Notes: generated from the sequence alone by a model not told the origin. A stretch of 30,857 nucleotides of DNA from Smittium culicis (GCA_001970855.1 LSSN01001326.1:1-30857), one strand, 5' to 3'; positions 12,201 to 22,264 are shown, counted from the stretch's first letter. Translations and numbers: made by a program.

Positions 12201-12317
12201 TTTATTGAAAATCCACAGAAATTTAAATAGTTTAAAGAAAGATAAGAGAGTATCACTTATAACTTAGGATTTAGAAGGCTATATAATTTGATTGAGTTTT
12301 TTTTTGCTTTTATTAAC
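9211..12317. other. 3.1-kb AT-rich stretch, possibly relic coding
   Basis: No gene can be supported. At 9240-9360 there is a low-complexity run of TTTGGTTTAAT-type words. At about 10500-11060 and 11880-12280 translations look slightly protein-like, with short patches such as NSDLVERLLNIHRRIQYQ near 10966 and IKKKVQKIINRAEINR near 11892, but frames change every few dozen codons. They may be fossils of LINE-type or other elements. A (AAT)n microsatellite lies near 11527-11544. Confidence 0.4.
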
Positions 12318-13450
12318 CGTCGTAAATTCTAAGATTTAAACCTGCCTACTGCTTCTTTATAGTTTGGTTATGTGAGAGGTTACTCCAAATAATTAAGAAC
12401 CCTGATTGAAAGGGATAACCCACTTAACCAGTATGATTATTTGGCTTGTCGGTGAATTCCAATGAACCTCCTGGATTAGTCCAACAGACGTCTTGATATT
12501 GTCTGGAAATATATAAATCACCGTGAACAAAACAAAAAAAAAATTTTCTTTGTTTTTAATCTTTTTTTTTATTATTTCAATTATTTCCGGTACCGATTTA
12601 AAGGCGGAAAAGCCCAAATACATGGTTTTTTTTGGCGGTGGGGGAAGGGGGATTTTACGCTTTTATTTTATTTTTTTTTAAATTTTAAAATTTTCATACC
12701 TATCCAATCCCCACTAGCGCAACGTATCCTATAGATAGCGCTCTGATAATAAGATTTTCAAACATTCTAATCAATATATCAAGGACTAACGCCTCTTGTG
12801 CTTATTCAATTTATTCTCTCTCATCTTTCTTTAGAGTTCCCACCCGAACCAAGCCGCTATTGATCTGAGGAAGTTTTTGCCTTCCCGCCCGCCTTTTCCT
12901 CCGGGTACGAACTACGATGAGGATCAAAATACAAAGACCCCTACAGTTAGTATACTCTATGATACTAGAAATGGTCTGGTTACCGAAGCGAGGAGCATAC
13001 CCCACCTGGTAGACCATCCGACACGCTTTAGTGGAATAATCAAAATAAAGTGCAAAGAGTATTAAGATAGCATCAAGTTACGATAATCTATGATTTAATC
13101 ACCTTGATTACCTTTATTATATAGTATGTCTTCGCCAATTTACCAATTTTTCCCTTAGTATAGAACTTGGGGTAAGATCAGGTGTGTTAACAGACTGAAT
13201 TGGGTACGAGTCTAGGAGTACTAAGTGGGGTTGAAGCGGAGATAAACTTATTTAGACTGGTATATAGCCTAGAGGTAAGTTGTTACTGCTCTCCACTGCA
13301 ATTTTATTCGCAGATAAGTACATTGTTCCTCCACATAAACTTTTCCATTAACAAGTACTTTTGTGCTGAGTAAATTTAGCAAAAGAAAAGAGCCTAGTTA
13401 GTGATACGAAACCTAGCAGGCGATGTTAGGATTTTTAATGTATTTCAGTG
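12318..13450 (+). repeat. Dispersed repeat, copy A (related to 21007-21560)
   Basis: Two blocks match copy B. Block 1 (12318-12450) shares CTAAG, then TTTGGTTAT, GAGGTTAC, and ACCC(A/T)CTTAACCAGTA followed by ATTATTT. Block 2 (about 13168-13400) shares GTAA-ATCAGGTGT, GACTGGT, TTGTTAC-GCTC-CC, TATT-GCAGA, TCCTCCAC and GTGCTGAGT/ATGCTGAGT. Copy A has several hundred extra bases between the blocks, including a G-rich patch near 12629-12650 and an exon-like fragment. Base composition is far less AT-rich than the surroundings. The block starts near a TGTCGTGAAAC-like sequence in copy B, which would fit an LTR 5' end. The nature of the repeat is not established. Confidence 0.6.
12834..13065 (+). 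other. Exon-like coding fragment within repeat copy A
   Basis: A pyrimidine-rich tract ending TTTCTTTAG (12808-12833) precedes an open frame of about 75 codons that ends with TAA at 13063-13065. The translation includes NQAAIDL, GTNYDEDQNTKTPTVSILYD and SIPHLVDHPTRF. The KTPTV-ILYD run and the preceding AIDL recall the N-terminal ATPase region of HSP70/HSPA12-like proteins, where AIDFGTT is followed some 30 residues later by KTPT. The glycine-rich phosphate loop itself is not there. The resemblance is weak, and the fragment could be chance coding in a GC-richer repeat. The acceptor-like tract is the best reason to look again. Confidence 0.25.
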
Positions 13451-14408
13451 GTATATGGTGTCATTATTGAAAATAGCTATAAATTGCAGACCTTGGCCTA
13501 GTGCTATTTTTATGCCAACCATAATTCGGAATCAACAACCTTTAAAATAAAATTCACATTAAGATTAACTGCTATGTTTTTTACTTATTTTAAATAAAAA
13601 TGATTCATTAATAAATTAATTTCTCGAATCTAGAAGCTGAAATGAAAAGTTTTGACTACTTTTTTCCCAAGTGTAAGCACTATTAAGTACTGTATTAAAG
13701 TATAACTTTATAATTTGGAAAATTCCACCTTGTAGAGAAAAGTAAAAAATAAGGTACCTTAACTGTGAATTATATTTGCTGACTAGAAGAATTTTAAATA
13801 TATGGCTAAATTACTCAGTAGCTGGATACCTTCCCCCGTCCAAAATAAAACTTTTTTATTTCCACTTTATATTATAAAACTAATTCATTTAAATAAATAA
13901 TATTTAAATCAAATAAATTATACATTTAAAAATGTAGCTATATTTATATTAAGTGAAAAATTATACTTGAGAATATCTATAGACACTATCAGCATAGCCA
14001 TATCCCCTTAGGATTTATTATCATATTTTAAAATATATAATTATACTAAAAACAAATATTCACGTTCCTCTTAAATAAGTACATATCCAATTTTTTGGAG
14101 CAGGCTTTTATAGTGACTTCGAATAATTATCATTAAAACTCAGTCCACGCCTCAACTCGCTCCATTTAATAGAGATTGCCAACGAGAAATTTTCACTTAC
14201 AAACCCGTCTTAATTTACTCAAAAGCGCACCAAAAATAGTCAGTACACAATCTATTGAGCGTATTCGTCGATATAACTAAATTAAATTTGACAGAGGAAC
14301 AGCAAATAGGTTAATTAATAAGTTAGTTATAATTTTTGACAACAAATTGAAAATGAATTTCAAAAGATAGATTTTCTGTATGATATAAAAATTTGGAATA
14401 TTACCAGA
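13451..14408. other. Intergenic, no gene supported
   Basis: The first 100 bp may be a faded continuation of repeat copy A. The rest is AT-rich. Around 14060-14330 composition is somewhat more balanced (CAGTCCACGCCTCAACTCGC near 14140), but no frame stays open and no RNA gene fold is evident. Confidence 0.4.
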
Positions 14409-14678
14409 CCTCGACAATTAGAAAGATATTATTAGTTAATTATAGACAGAGAAGACAGATAAAGGAAAAGTTTGGATTCGGATATAAATATTCGAATCCA
14501 AAGATCACAATGAAAGGACACGCTTAGTTCCAAAACGGAACCGAGTCTGATTTTATATTTTATAGCTAGTAAATTATTAAATAATAAATCTCGATACAAC
14601 CATTTGAAGTTATACTCGAAGTTGATAGATAGGACCGCATGAGCGGCCCAATGCGTAATAAAAAGGTGCGGCGCAGCA
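14409..14678 (+). repeat. Ty3 5' LTR (about 270 bp)
   Basis: The limits come from comparison with the second copy at 26486-26819. The two align closely from CAATTAGA near the start to GGCGCAGCA at the end and diverge immediately after. In copy 2 the ends are TGTCAG and GCAGCA, the expected TG and CA. This copy begins CCTCGACAATTAG, so the terminal TG has been lost to mutation, and it lacks about 40-60 bp near its 5' end. It contains a perfect 10-bp hairpin stem around a TATAAAT. gag starts 4 bp downstream. Confidence 0.8.
14471..14502 (+). promoter_or_regulatory. LTR hairpin with TATA-like loop
   Basis: TTTGGATTCG (14471-14480) pairs perfectly with CGAATCCAAA (14493-14502) around a 12-nt loop, GATATAAATATT. 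The same stem, loop length and loop sequence occur in the second LTR at 26587-26618. TATAAAT in the loop may be the LTR TATA box. A second small stem, GTTCC/GGAAC, follows near 14526-14540. Confidence 0.6.
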
Positions 14679-14682
14679 CAAA

Positions 14683-15944
14683 ATGGTGATCCAGCCAGGA
14701 CCTTTTAAATTGAAAGGTCCAGCGATTGAACCCAGAGATCTAGAGATTCTAATTTTAGATAAAGAGGTAGATACCAAAAATAAGTTCATACTCGTAACTG
14801 ATGGAGACAAAAAGGAATCCAAGAAAGCAACAGTCAACACCGAATCCGGTACAAGGTACTACACTCCAGGATCAGCTTTGAGAAGACCGTTGACCACCGA
14901 ATGGATGGACATGACTCCAGAGGATAAGATCCTCGAATCTGCAAGAGCTGTACGTGATAAAGCCGAAACAAAAAAATCAGAATTCGTCTTATTGGCCCCA
15001 GTACCTTTTTATGGCCACTGGAAAGAAAACGCTACTACATGGATGCAAAGGTTTATCAGACATGTAGATAGTACCAAGAGGCCGTTGTTAAACGAAGAAC
15101 TGGTTGAGTATGTTGGGTACCAACTAGAAGGTAGGGCTAAATGGTGGCACAGATCTGCATCGCAGTTGTATCCGGATTGGGAGCAATATGTGGAATCGTT
15201 TATTTACGAGTTCCACCCTTCTAAGAACAAGAAAATCGCTAAGGAAAATTTGAAAGAGTTTAAGATATATAATGGAGATTTTTAGAAAAATATGAAAACA
15301 TAGTATCAATATTCAAAGTATTAGGAACCACAGAAATTGACGAGAAAGTAGATTTTCTACTATAGAAACTCAACTTTCAAGATTGCGAGACAGTAGTGCA
15401 GCTAAACCTCTTTATCAACTTCCAGATCTTTGACTTATTGATCGGACAAAGGATGAGAGACCGCAGATTTGGAGGTACATCAGCGTGGAAAGAGAACACC
15501 GGAAACATAAAAATCGCAACCCTGGAGCACCGAAAAAGAAAGATGGAGCTGACACCTGCAATAAAAGAAACTAGGAGCTGTTAAAAGTGCGAAAAAGTAA
15601 GTCACTTAGCTAATGATTGCCCAGATAGATTCGAATCCAGAAAGTTTGAATTTAACGCGAGGCGACTTCCCACGGGTTATAAAAAATGGGATGATAACGC
15701 AGGAGGATCATTGGAGCTTACACCGGTAAGACCGAGGTTTGAGCTTGGTAATAAGTCTAAGGAAAGCCGAGCTAGGATGCTGGAATCTAGAATGAAATAT
15801 TATGGAGACGTAGAAAAGAATGGAGAAATAAACGCTCTACAGATCGGCACGAATCAAAAGTTGCAGCCAGGTGAATATACAGAAATCAGTAGTCTTGTTA
15901 AAATAAAAACCCTAAATCTTACCTGGAAACAGATACGGGTGTAG
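14683..15944 (+). pseudogene. Ty3 gag (capsid and zinc knuckle)
   Basis: Gag packages the element RNA into virus-like particles in the cell. An open frame of 200 codons (14683-15285) carries the capsid region: PFYGHWKENATTWMQRFIRH and LEGRAKWWH, followed by YVESFIYEFHP, a Retrotrans_gag-type layout. A frameshift at about 15283 moves the reading to the next frame (EKYENIVSIFKVLG). That frame continues to 15944 with stops at 15363 and 15582. A CCHC zinc knuckle (C-x2-C-x4-H-x4-C) lies at about 15579-15620. The stop at 15582 falls inside it, giving C-stop-KC with HLANDC following. About 100 residues follow, ending just before the protease, which is in a third frame. Confidence 0.75.
14684..14697 (+). 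other. Candidate primer binding site
   Basis: TGGTGATCCAGCCA begins five bases after the LTR end and starts with TGG, the complement of a tRNA CCA end. Its complement would be a tRNA ending CTGGATCACCA. It overlaps the gag start (ATGGTG), which is unusual. I have not identified the matching tRNA. Confidence 0.4.
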
Positions 15945-16510
15945 GGTTCAAAGTATTATCTGAACAGTTAGCTAAAGAACTGGGATTAGTCGAAGACGAA
16001 TATTATTCGGCTGTGTTAGTGTTATGATTTAAATATTTTATTATTGTTGTTCTGAATACCTTTTCAATTTGAGATATTCAGCTGTCTTTTTATAGACAAT
16101 TTTACAGTGAGTTTTTTATGAACTCAATCTAAAGTAAATACTAGCTATAAAAATAAATGTTTAAAGTGTAATATAAAAATATAGATAAAAAATAAGCTAT
16201 TAAATTTTTTCATAGTTTTGACTCAGGTTTTAGTGTTCCATGATTTTGTTTTTTTTTACCTATGTCTTAATCAGGTATTATAAATTTTCATTATATTCCC
16301 TTTTTGGCTGGTTGGTGTAATGTCCTAATTTGAACAATTACAAATAGTATTTAATTAAACTATATTTTAGGTTTATTCAGTTAATTTCTACAAACGGAAC
16401 CAAGAATTCGTCAGGGTCCATCAAGGGTGTAGCTTTAGAATTCTCAGGCCTGAATGTTACAACAGACTTCTATATCATGGCTACAGGGAGAAGAATCTAT
16501 TTTTGATTGG
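15920..16510 (+). pseudogene. Ty3 aspartic protease, split by an insert
   Basis: The protease matures Gag-Pol. The active-site block ETDTGVGFKVLSEQLAKELG lies at 15926-15985, with the catalytic DTG at 15932-15940 intact. The frame continues to GCT GTG TTA (16010-16018), then meets unrelated sequence. The second half resumes at 16381 as LISTNGTKNSS and then GVALEFSGLNVTTDFYIM, typical of the middle of retropepsins. Excising 16019-16380 rejoins the two in frame, as AVL-LISTNG, or AVL-ISTNG if a duplicated TTA is also removed. A further frameshift follows near 16490, before FDWITNP in the next frame, corresponding to the LGLDWI linker. The catalytic residue survives but the gene cannot be expressed whole. 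Confidence 0.65.
16019..16380. mobile_element. 362-bp insert in the protease (MITE-like or intron-like)
   Basis: This AT-rich segment lies between two in-frame halves of the protease. It is bounded by TTA at 16016-16018 and 16381-16383, so a 3-bp target duplication is possible; that length and sequence would suit a PIF/Harbinger-type MITE. It also begins GT and ends with a pyrimidine-rich TTTATTCAG, so a spliceosomal intron is an alternative. Introns inside Ty3 protease would be unexpected. No clear terminal inverted repeats are visible; a loose match of about 25 AT-rich bases just inside the ends is not convincing. Confidence 0.5.
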
Positions 16511-16656
16511 ATTACAAACCCTAAAAGAATTAGTAGTTACAGTCTATCTGCATCAAAAGATAATAAAATGAGAATGGAATGTAAAACTTATGATATTAGT
16601 CTCAGTTATATCCACAAGGGTAATATTCTGACATTCGAAAGTACACTATATAAATT

Positions 16657-17556
16657 TTGAAAGACAAGATTAAGGGAGAATTTATTTCAAAAAATTTAAG
16701 TCCAGAGAATCGAAAGAATATAGTAGAGTTAGCTTGCGATCATAAGCAGGTTTTTGCAGAAGAGCTTGAAGATCTGGGAATATCAGAGGTACGTAGCTGC
16801 GAGATCAAGATAGAGGACAATAGATCGATATGGTGTAAGCCATAAAAGCTAGTCTATCACTTACAATCTGAAGTAAATAAACAGATTATGGATATGAGGG
16901 ATCAGGGAATCATCAAGAAGTCTGAAAGCCCGTATTGTTTTCCCATGGTGGTTGTCAAGAAGAAGAATAGTAAAAATCGAATTTGTGTGGAATTCCGAAA
17001 GTTAATCGAGTTATCCAGAAAGGACAGCCATCCGCTTCCCCACATTGACGGATTGCTGAATAGAATGTCTGGAGCGTGGTATTTCACGACATTGGATGCA
17101 CTCAGCGGATTCTGGCAGATTTCTATTGCGGACAGCTCTATTGAACTTACAGCTTCCACTCTCGGATCAGGACATGGCTTTTACGAGTTTATGGTATTGC
17201 CTTTTGAGCTGGGAAACGCTCCGGCAATATTCCAACGGGCCACGGAGAAGATTCTTGAAGAGAGTCTGTGGTATTATACTAAGATATTTATTGATGATAT
17301 AATTATATATTCGCACACATTGGAAGAACACTTGGAGCATCTGGCCAACATCCTAAAGATATTTGAGAAAGAGCCGTTAAAATTATATAGTGAAAATTGT
17401 AGATTCTCGTACACAGACTCAGCATATTTGGGACATAGAGTTTCCAGTAAAGGAATACAACCGAAAACAGGAAAAGTAGCGCAGTTAGAGGAGATCAATA
17501 CCCCCACCAGACGTAAAGGTAGTAAGAAGTTTCTTAGGATTCTTAGGACGCTATAG
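16657..17556 (+). pseudogene. Ty3 reverse transcriptase
   Basis: This enzyme makes the DNA copy inside the particle. One frame runs from about 16657 to 17556 with a single stop, TAA at 16843-16845, where families have a Pro-Tyr-Lys-Leu stretch. After it come VNKQIMDMRDQGIIKKSESP and PMVVVKKK (fingers) and CVEFRKLI, where VDYRKLN is usual. FTTLDALSGFWQI follows with the first catalytic Asp, and then FIDDIIIYS (about 17287-17313) with the YxDD pair intact as FIDD. GHRVSSKGI follows in the thumb region. The coding frame shifts near 17519 into RNase H. The catalytic triad is present, so the enzyme is broken only by the early stop and the downstream frameshift. Confidence 0.85.
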
Positions 17557-18090
17557 TAAGTTTATTAGCGAATTTTTTAGGATCGCCACACCATTGACCA
17601 AAATCACCAGAAAAGGCCAAAAAATACAATTGGACGCCGTGATGTCAAGGTTCATTCGAAGGTCTCAAGGTAACAATAAAAGAGGCGCTTATATTAGTTC
17701 ACTCGCAGTGGGGTTGGCCGTTCACAATTATTAATGATACCTCGTCTATGGGTCTCGGCTGCATCTTGGAGCAAGAGCAAGGCGGTCGAAAAAGGATCAT
17801 CCAATTTGCAAGCATAAAATTGCTTCCATCAGAAAGAATATTCTATTACAGAATTAGAAGGACTAGCAGTCTCGTGTGCGGTCAATTACTTTCACTACTA
17901 TCTATACGGAAGAAATTTTAACATAGTCCCGATCATAGTGCACTCATCCAACTGGTCTCAAAAGAAATTCCTCATGCTAGAGTAGGAAGATTGACTCTGA
18001 AGCTACGGAACTACGACTTAAAGATAATTAACAAAGACGGATTAAAGACCTTGCAGATTTCCTGTCTAGATACCCAGCAGACATAGGCAA
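17519..18090 (+). pseudogene. Ty3 RT connection and RNase H
   Basis: RNase H removes the RNA template. Three frames are used in turn. 17519-17630 reads SFLGFLGRYSKFISEF and TPLTKITRKGQK (the connection). 17631-17850 reads the RNase H start, with TIINDTSSMGLGCILEQEQ and IIQFASIKL; the catalytic Asp of the usual TDAS motif is kept within NDTS. A third frame then gives SITELEGLAVSCAVNYFHYY (the Glu motif), DHSALIQLVS and LTLKLRNYDLKII. The order and spacing match Ty3 elements. A tether to integrase follows near 18050-18090. Confidence 0.75.
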
Positions 18091-18128
18091 ATCTGAGATG
18101 TTGAATATAGAAGTGGGACAATCGAAAT

Positions 18129-19357
18129 TTATACAAGAGTTTGTATGATTCAAAAATGAAAGAATATAATAGCGAACCTGAAGTCGAGACAACTCGTATA
18201 AAGTTTTACAAGAAGGAAGAAGAGTTATACTTTACAAAAGTTAAAGAAGGGAAAATATACCCACGACCAGAACGGATCGCGGAAATGTGCAGTGAATACC
18301 ATAACGCCTCACATGTAAACGTCTAAGATACACTCCGTGAAATGAGGAAAGACCTGTACGTACCAAACGTCAGATCAGTTGTCGAAGACATGGTAAAGTT
18401 GTGCGAAAGTTGTCAAAGGAATAACTACGGGAAGCGAAGAGCAGAACCGTTCAATATATTTACGCCCAAGAAACCTTTTCAGGTATGGAGAATGGATGTG
18501 GCTGGGCCACTACCAGTCGCCGACAGCGGAAACAAATACATAATGATAGGGGTCGACTACTTCACCAAATAGCCGGTAGCAGTGGCCGTATCTTTTATTG
18601 AAGGCTATGCATTAAATCAGTTTATAATAGATGAGATCGTTTCGAATTATAGAATACCGGAGAATATTGTGACGAAATGAGGTACAAACTTCACAAAAGA
18701 TCACTTCTTCCACATAAATCGCCTACTGAAGGTCGAGCAACGGCCTGCCACCGCGTACTGACCTCAAGGAAATGGTCAGATAGAAAGAATGATTCAGGAA
18801 ATTAAACAAAAAATGATGAAGCATATATACCCAGAAAGCAAAAATTGGGACTCGCAATATGGCAATCGTTTTTGTCTATATGAACGAGCACTAAAAGAAG
18901 CATTGGGAAATCGTAGGTAGAAGTAGTGCATGGGCTAAAACTTATGATCGCTGCGAGATGGGCGCCAATAGAATTAGAGTATCGAACCACTCTCGAACAA
19001 TACCGGGTTCAACTATAGTCGGACGTTCACTAACAAACATATGAGAAGAATGGGATATAAAAAAGGATCGAGAAGATTCGTTACGACGGAAAGGTTAGAC
19101 AGCGCCAGCTGAAAGTAGGGGACCATGTACTGATATTCACCGATGGGAAGTTTTTCACCTTTGGGAAAACAGAAACAGGACCATACAAGATCACAAGAAT
19201 ATTAAAACATGGATCATACGAAAGTATAGACCACAAAGGGTATGCAGACATCGTGCACATAGACAAGATCAAAGTGCTCTACCCGAGAGAAAGGGAAACC
19301 TTAACGGCTGCAGCGAGGTCAAGTAGAAGTACGCTTGCCAGAAAAAGATTAATTTGA
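18129..19357 (+). pseudogene. Ty3 integrase
   Basis: Integrase inserts the DNA copy. One frame covers 18141-18920 with four stops (18324, 18570, 18678, 18759). The HHCC zinc domain is EYHNASH then CESCQRN (18402-18413). The core has WRMDVAGPLP (first Asp, 18495-18497) and GVDYFTK-stop-PVAVAV. The region where the second Asp is expected reads IVTK-stop-GTNFTKDHF, so the Asp codon is replaced by AAA (18675-18677). GNGQIERM carries the Glu (18783-18785). The C-terminal domain is open in another frame, 19073-19357: QRQLKVGDHVLIF, TGPYKITRIL and IVHIDKIKVLYP. Loss of a catalytic residue adds to the stops, so it is dead. Confidence 0.8.
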
Positions 19358-19887
19358 TAATTGATTAATTTAATAGGTTCAGTTTGTATTAAAAATTATA
19401 TTTATCATATCAAAAAAAAAAAAAATTGATCTTACGACGCCATAGGGCTTAGCCCAAAAGAAATAATCAACCTTGATGGATCATTGGTATAAGATTCGAG
19501 AGTATGATTGAACAGCAAAAGTAAGGAAATGAATAATAAAAATAGAACGACAGTAGGAAAATTTTCGAAGGAAAATAACCAGAAAACGAACAAAAATATG
19601 ATTAGAGACAGAGAATTAATATGGAAAAAAACCTGTATGTATACCTGAAGTACGGATATGTATGAAGAAAGTTGAAAAGAAGACCCCAAGAGTATAATAA
19701 ATGAGTGTGTGTAAAGCAATAAATTAGAATTTGGAATTATTGTCAAGTAACTAAATGCAAGAAAAAGAAAGAGGTTTTAGCAAGATGTGCTAAAAGTAAC
19801 GATTCATATCAAAATAAATACAAGACGAAAATAATCTCTGAAAATGATAATCAATTCGTATTGAGAAATATCAGCGATTATATTTCA
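19358..19887. other. Spacer between the Ty3 pol and the DIRS left end
   Basis: After an A-run (19411-19425) there is a moderately AT-rich stretch. A long minus-strand frame (19432-19746) is Leu/Ile/Phe-rich and looks like the shadow of an A-rich plus strand. On the plus strand a broken frame reads DAIGLSPKEIINLDGSLV and then KSKEMNNKNRTTVGKFSKE; I do not recognise it. It may be the remains of the Ty3 pol tail. Confidence 0.35.
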
Positions 19888-20032
19888 TAGTGTGGTCATA
19901 TTAAGTGTACTCATATTTTATTGGATAATTTAACGAACTTCCAAAACTAAAAATTTTTTAATACGTAACGAAATAAGTAAAGTAAAAATTATTTTTTCCA
20001 TTAATTACTGAAAGTACAGTAAATTTTATCCT
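19888..20032 (+). repeat. DIRS left inverted terminal repeat
   Basis: TAGTGTGGTCATATTAAG through TACTGAAAGTACAGTAAAT to TTATCC is the inverse complement of the right repeat at 25923-26065, with roughly 85% identity by eye and a few small gaps. It ends about 95 bp before the gag start, so it or the gap should hold the promoter. The exact outer limit is uncertain by several bases. Confidence 0.85.
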
Positions 20033-21006
20033 TATCGTTTTTTCTTTCGAAAAGGCACTCCACTCGCTATAAATATTTTCAACTTTAAATTTTTATAAAT
20101 ATTATTTTAAATTAATTCTAATAAAGAATGATAGACCAAGAAGATACAAACCATGTATACATTAGCCAAGACCAGGTTAAAGAACTGTCGGATATGGTTA
20201 AAGAACTTTTCCGTGAAAAAGGGCGCAAAGCAGAACCAGAAGACCCTTACCTCACCACCAGAATTCCGCTTACTGACTTGGTCGTATATTTAGAGCTCAT
20301 CGAAGCTCTCCCTTCAATTGAAGAAGATTTCCTTCGTATACCGCTAACCGAAGAAGAAAGAAAAGAGTCTATTCACTCTTTTCCTCGAAGTAGTTTGATG
20401 AAATACCTACTACCTCCAATGAGCGACTCAGATTTAGCCGCTGTGAAGAAAGCTGACACAATCCTGCACGGAATTCAGGTCGCCTTAGACGAAGCAACCC
20501 TTCCAATCAATTTCTACGTTTACCATAGAATTCAGGAGAACCCACAAGTCAACTATGATGATCCTCATATCTTGTTTACTAGTATTATGAGAGTCCTATT
20601 TTCAGATATCGCCTCCACAGTCACAGAAGGGAGACTCGACAACCTCAATAAAAGCACGGAACTCGCGAGAAAATCACACCAGCTAGTAGAACTTGATACT
20701 AAACCGCTCATGAATCAAGAAAACCTAGACGCTCTCATAGCTAGAAAAAGACCAAAGAAGCGATACAGGATTCACAAGCTCTTTCGCGGGCGCCGGCAGT
20801 ATGGTACACAATACGGTACTAGCAGCAAACCTGACCAGAAGCTAACCGCGGAAGCTGCACCTCAGACCACCTTTCATGATTTAGAATCAATTATGCGCAA
20901 AATTATGTAAGAATTTATGAAAAATCAAGATAAATTAATTATCCCCAACATTACGCAAGAAATAAGAAGACTTGTTTCCCTAGCATTATGCAAGAAATTA
21001 GGACAC

Positions 21007-21560
21007 TGTCGTGAAACTAAGGCTTTGATCCAGTATATAGTTTCGTTGTGTTTTGGTTATTCTGGGAGGTTACCCAGTCTAACCAAGGGTCCTGGTAAAA
21101 AGAGTTTAACCCTCTTAACCAGTAAAATTATTTCACTTAACGTGAAATAAAATACTTGCAGTACACAGGGTATATACCCAGTACTAAGTTATGATAGCTC
21201 AATATTTTATCTCTTGACTAGTGGTTTCGGCACAATAGTAAAGCACCAAGTATCTGAACCGCAATTGTATACCACCTCGGAGTAATATCAGGTGTATTAC
21301 AGGCGGCGAAGGGTATGTGACATTGGGCAATGTATGCTGTCGGAGCAGGGAACAGTGTACGCTGACTGGTTCCTATATTATGATAGATTGTTACCGCTCG
21401 CCTAGGCAGTTGTATTAGCAGAAAGGTGCACTGATCCTCCACGCGACTTTGGTTAGAACTTATACCCTGATGCTGAGTTAAGTTAGCGTAGGTACTGGCT
21501 ATGGTGGATAGTTAGTGCTGTTTGATGCTAGGCCAGTCAAGGTATCTCAATACGTTACAG
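21007..21560 (+). repeat. Dispersed repeat, copy B (related to 12318-13450)
   Basis: The repeat starts near TGTCGTGAAACTAAGG and matches copy A in two blocks (21007-21140 and about 21280-21500) separated here by only about 140 bp. Shared words include GAGGTTACCC/GAGGTTACTC, CTTAACCAGTA, ATCAGGTGTRTTA, GACTGGT, TTGTTACCGCTC/TTGTTACTGCTC and TCCTCCAC. Composition is balanced, unlike the rest of the insert. A short ORF-like stretch at 20917-21150 runs across its start and is probably not a gene, because the matching stretch of copy A has stops. Confidence 0.6.
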
Positions 21561-22264
21561 TATCCTTATCGGTAATTTCAGTATACATTGCTGGGTCTAG
21601 TACTTGGATCACTATAACTATAAGCCTAGCCTACCTCAACTTCAAATCATTATGAACTTCAATTATAACTCAATCTAAATTTTAATTTAAATTTAGCTCC
21701 AATGAACCTCAAAATTTACAACTATTCGCTCTTTAGGAATTTAGTCGTACTAGAATCTTAACTCTAGATTTAACATAAGAAAACTATACATAGTGTTTTA
21801 CCAAGGGTGATCACTATGCAGACTTATACGACTGAGATCTAGACTATTAATGCGAATCCTGAAGTATGGAGAATGGACTTAGCAAAAATTAATTAATCAT
21901 GAATATTTATGCCGCCACAATTAGAAGCTTATACTACAGTTCTAGAAGTGACTGTATTATTATGCTAAGTTCAAAAATTAATAGAATTTACTTGTGCAAG
22001 TTTTACTATTTTGTATTTATTATTTATTATATATATACCGAGTGTGCCCAAAAATTGGGAATCTCTCTCGCCATTTTATTCCTTTTAATATAATACAAAA
22101 ATTCACATTTTAAAGTCTTTATTTAACTTGCTTGTAAAATAAATCAACGTACGATATAAACAAATACTATTACACTATTGATATATTTAACTAGTATGAA
22201 GTAATCTATAATTAACATATTAATTACGAGCTTCTACCGAAAATATAACTTGCAGTAGTATTCA

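Larger units (their letters stand above)
14409..19357 (+). mobile_element. Ty3-type LTR retrotransposon, degenerate
   Basis: The order is 5' LTR (14409-14678), gag with zinc knuckle, aspartic protease, RT, RNase H and integrase, which is the Ty3 domain order (integrase last). All domains are recognisable, but each carries stops or frameshifts, and the protease is split by a 362-bp insert. No 3' LTR follows directly. A pol tail, polypurine tract and LTR of the same family occur at 26395-26819, beyond the DIRS element. Codon composition is much richer in G+C than its surroundings, as expected for an immigrant still drifting towards the local composition. Confidence 0.85.

Noticed and set aside
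12811..13017. 68-codon minus-strand frame
   Set aside because: Overlaps the plus-strand exon-like fragment, has no recognisable motif and is basic by composition only.
14471..14502. tRNA or terminator at the GGATTCG/CGAATCC stem
   Set aside because: The stem is repeated in both LTRs and lacks a cloverleaf; it is an LTR hairpin.
19432..19746. 104-codon minus-strand frame, membrane-protein-like
   Set aside because: Leu/Ile/Phe-rich translation is the expected shadow of an A-rich plus strand; no start context and no known motif.
20917..21150. 77-codon plus-strand frame after gag
   Set aside because: It runs across the start of repeat copy B; the matching stretch of copy A has in-frame stops, so it is not conserved coding.
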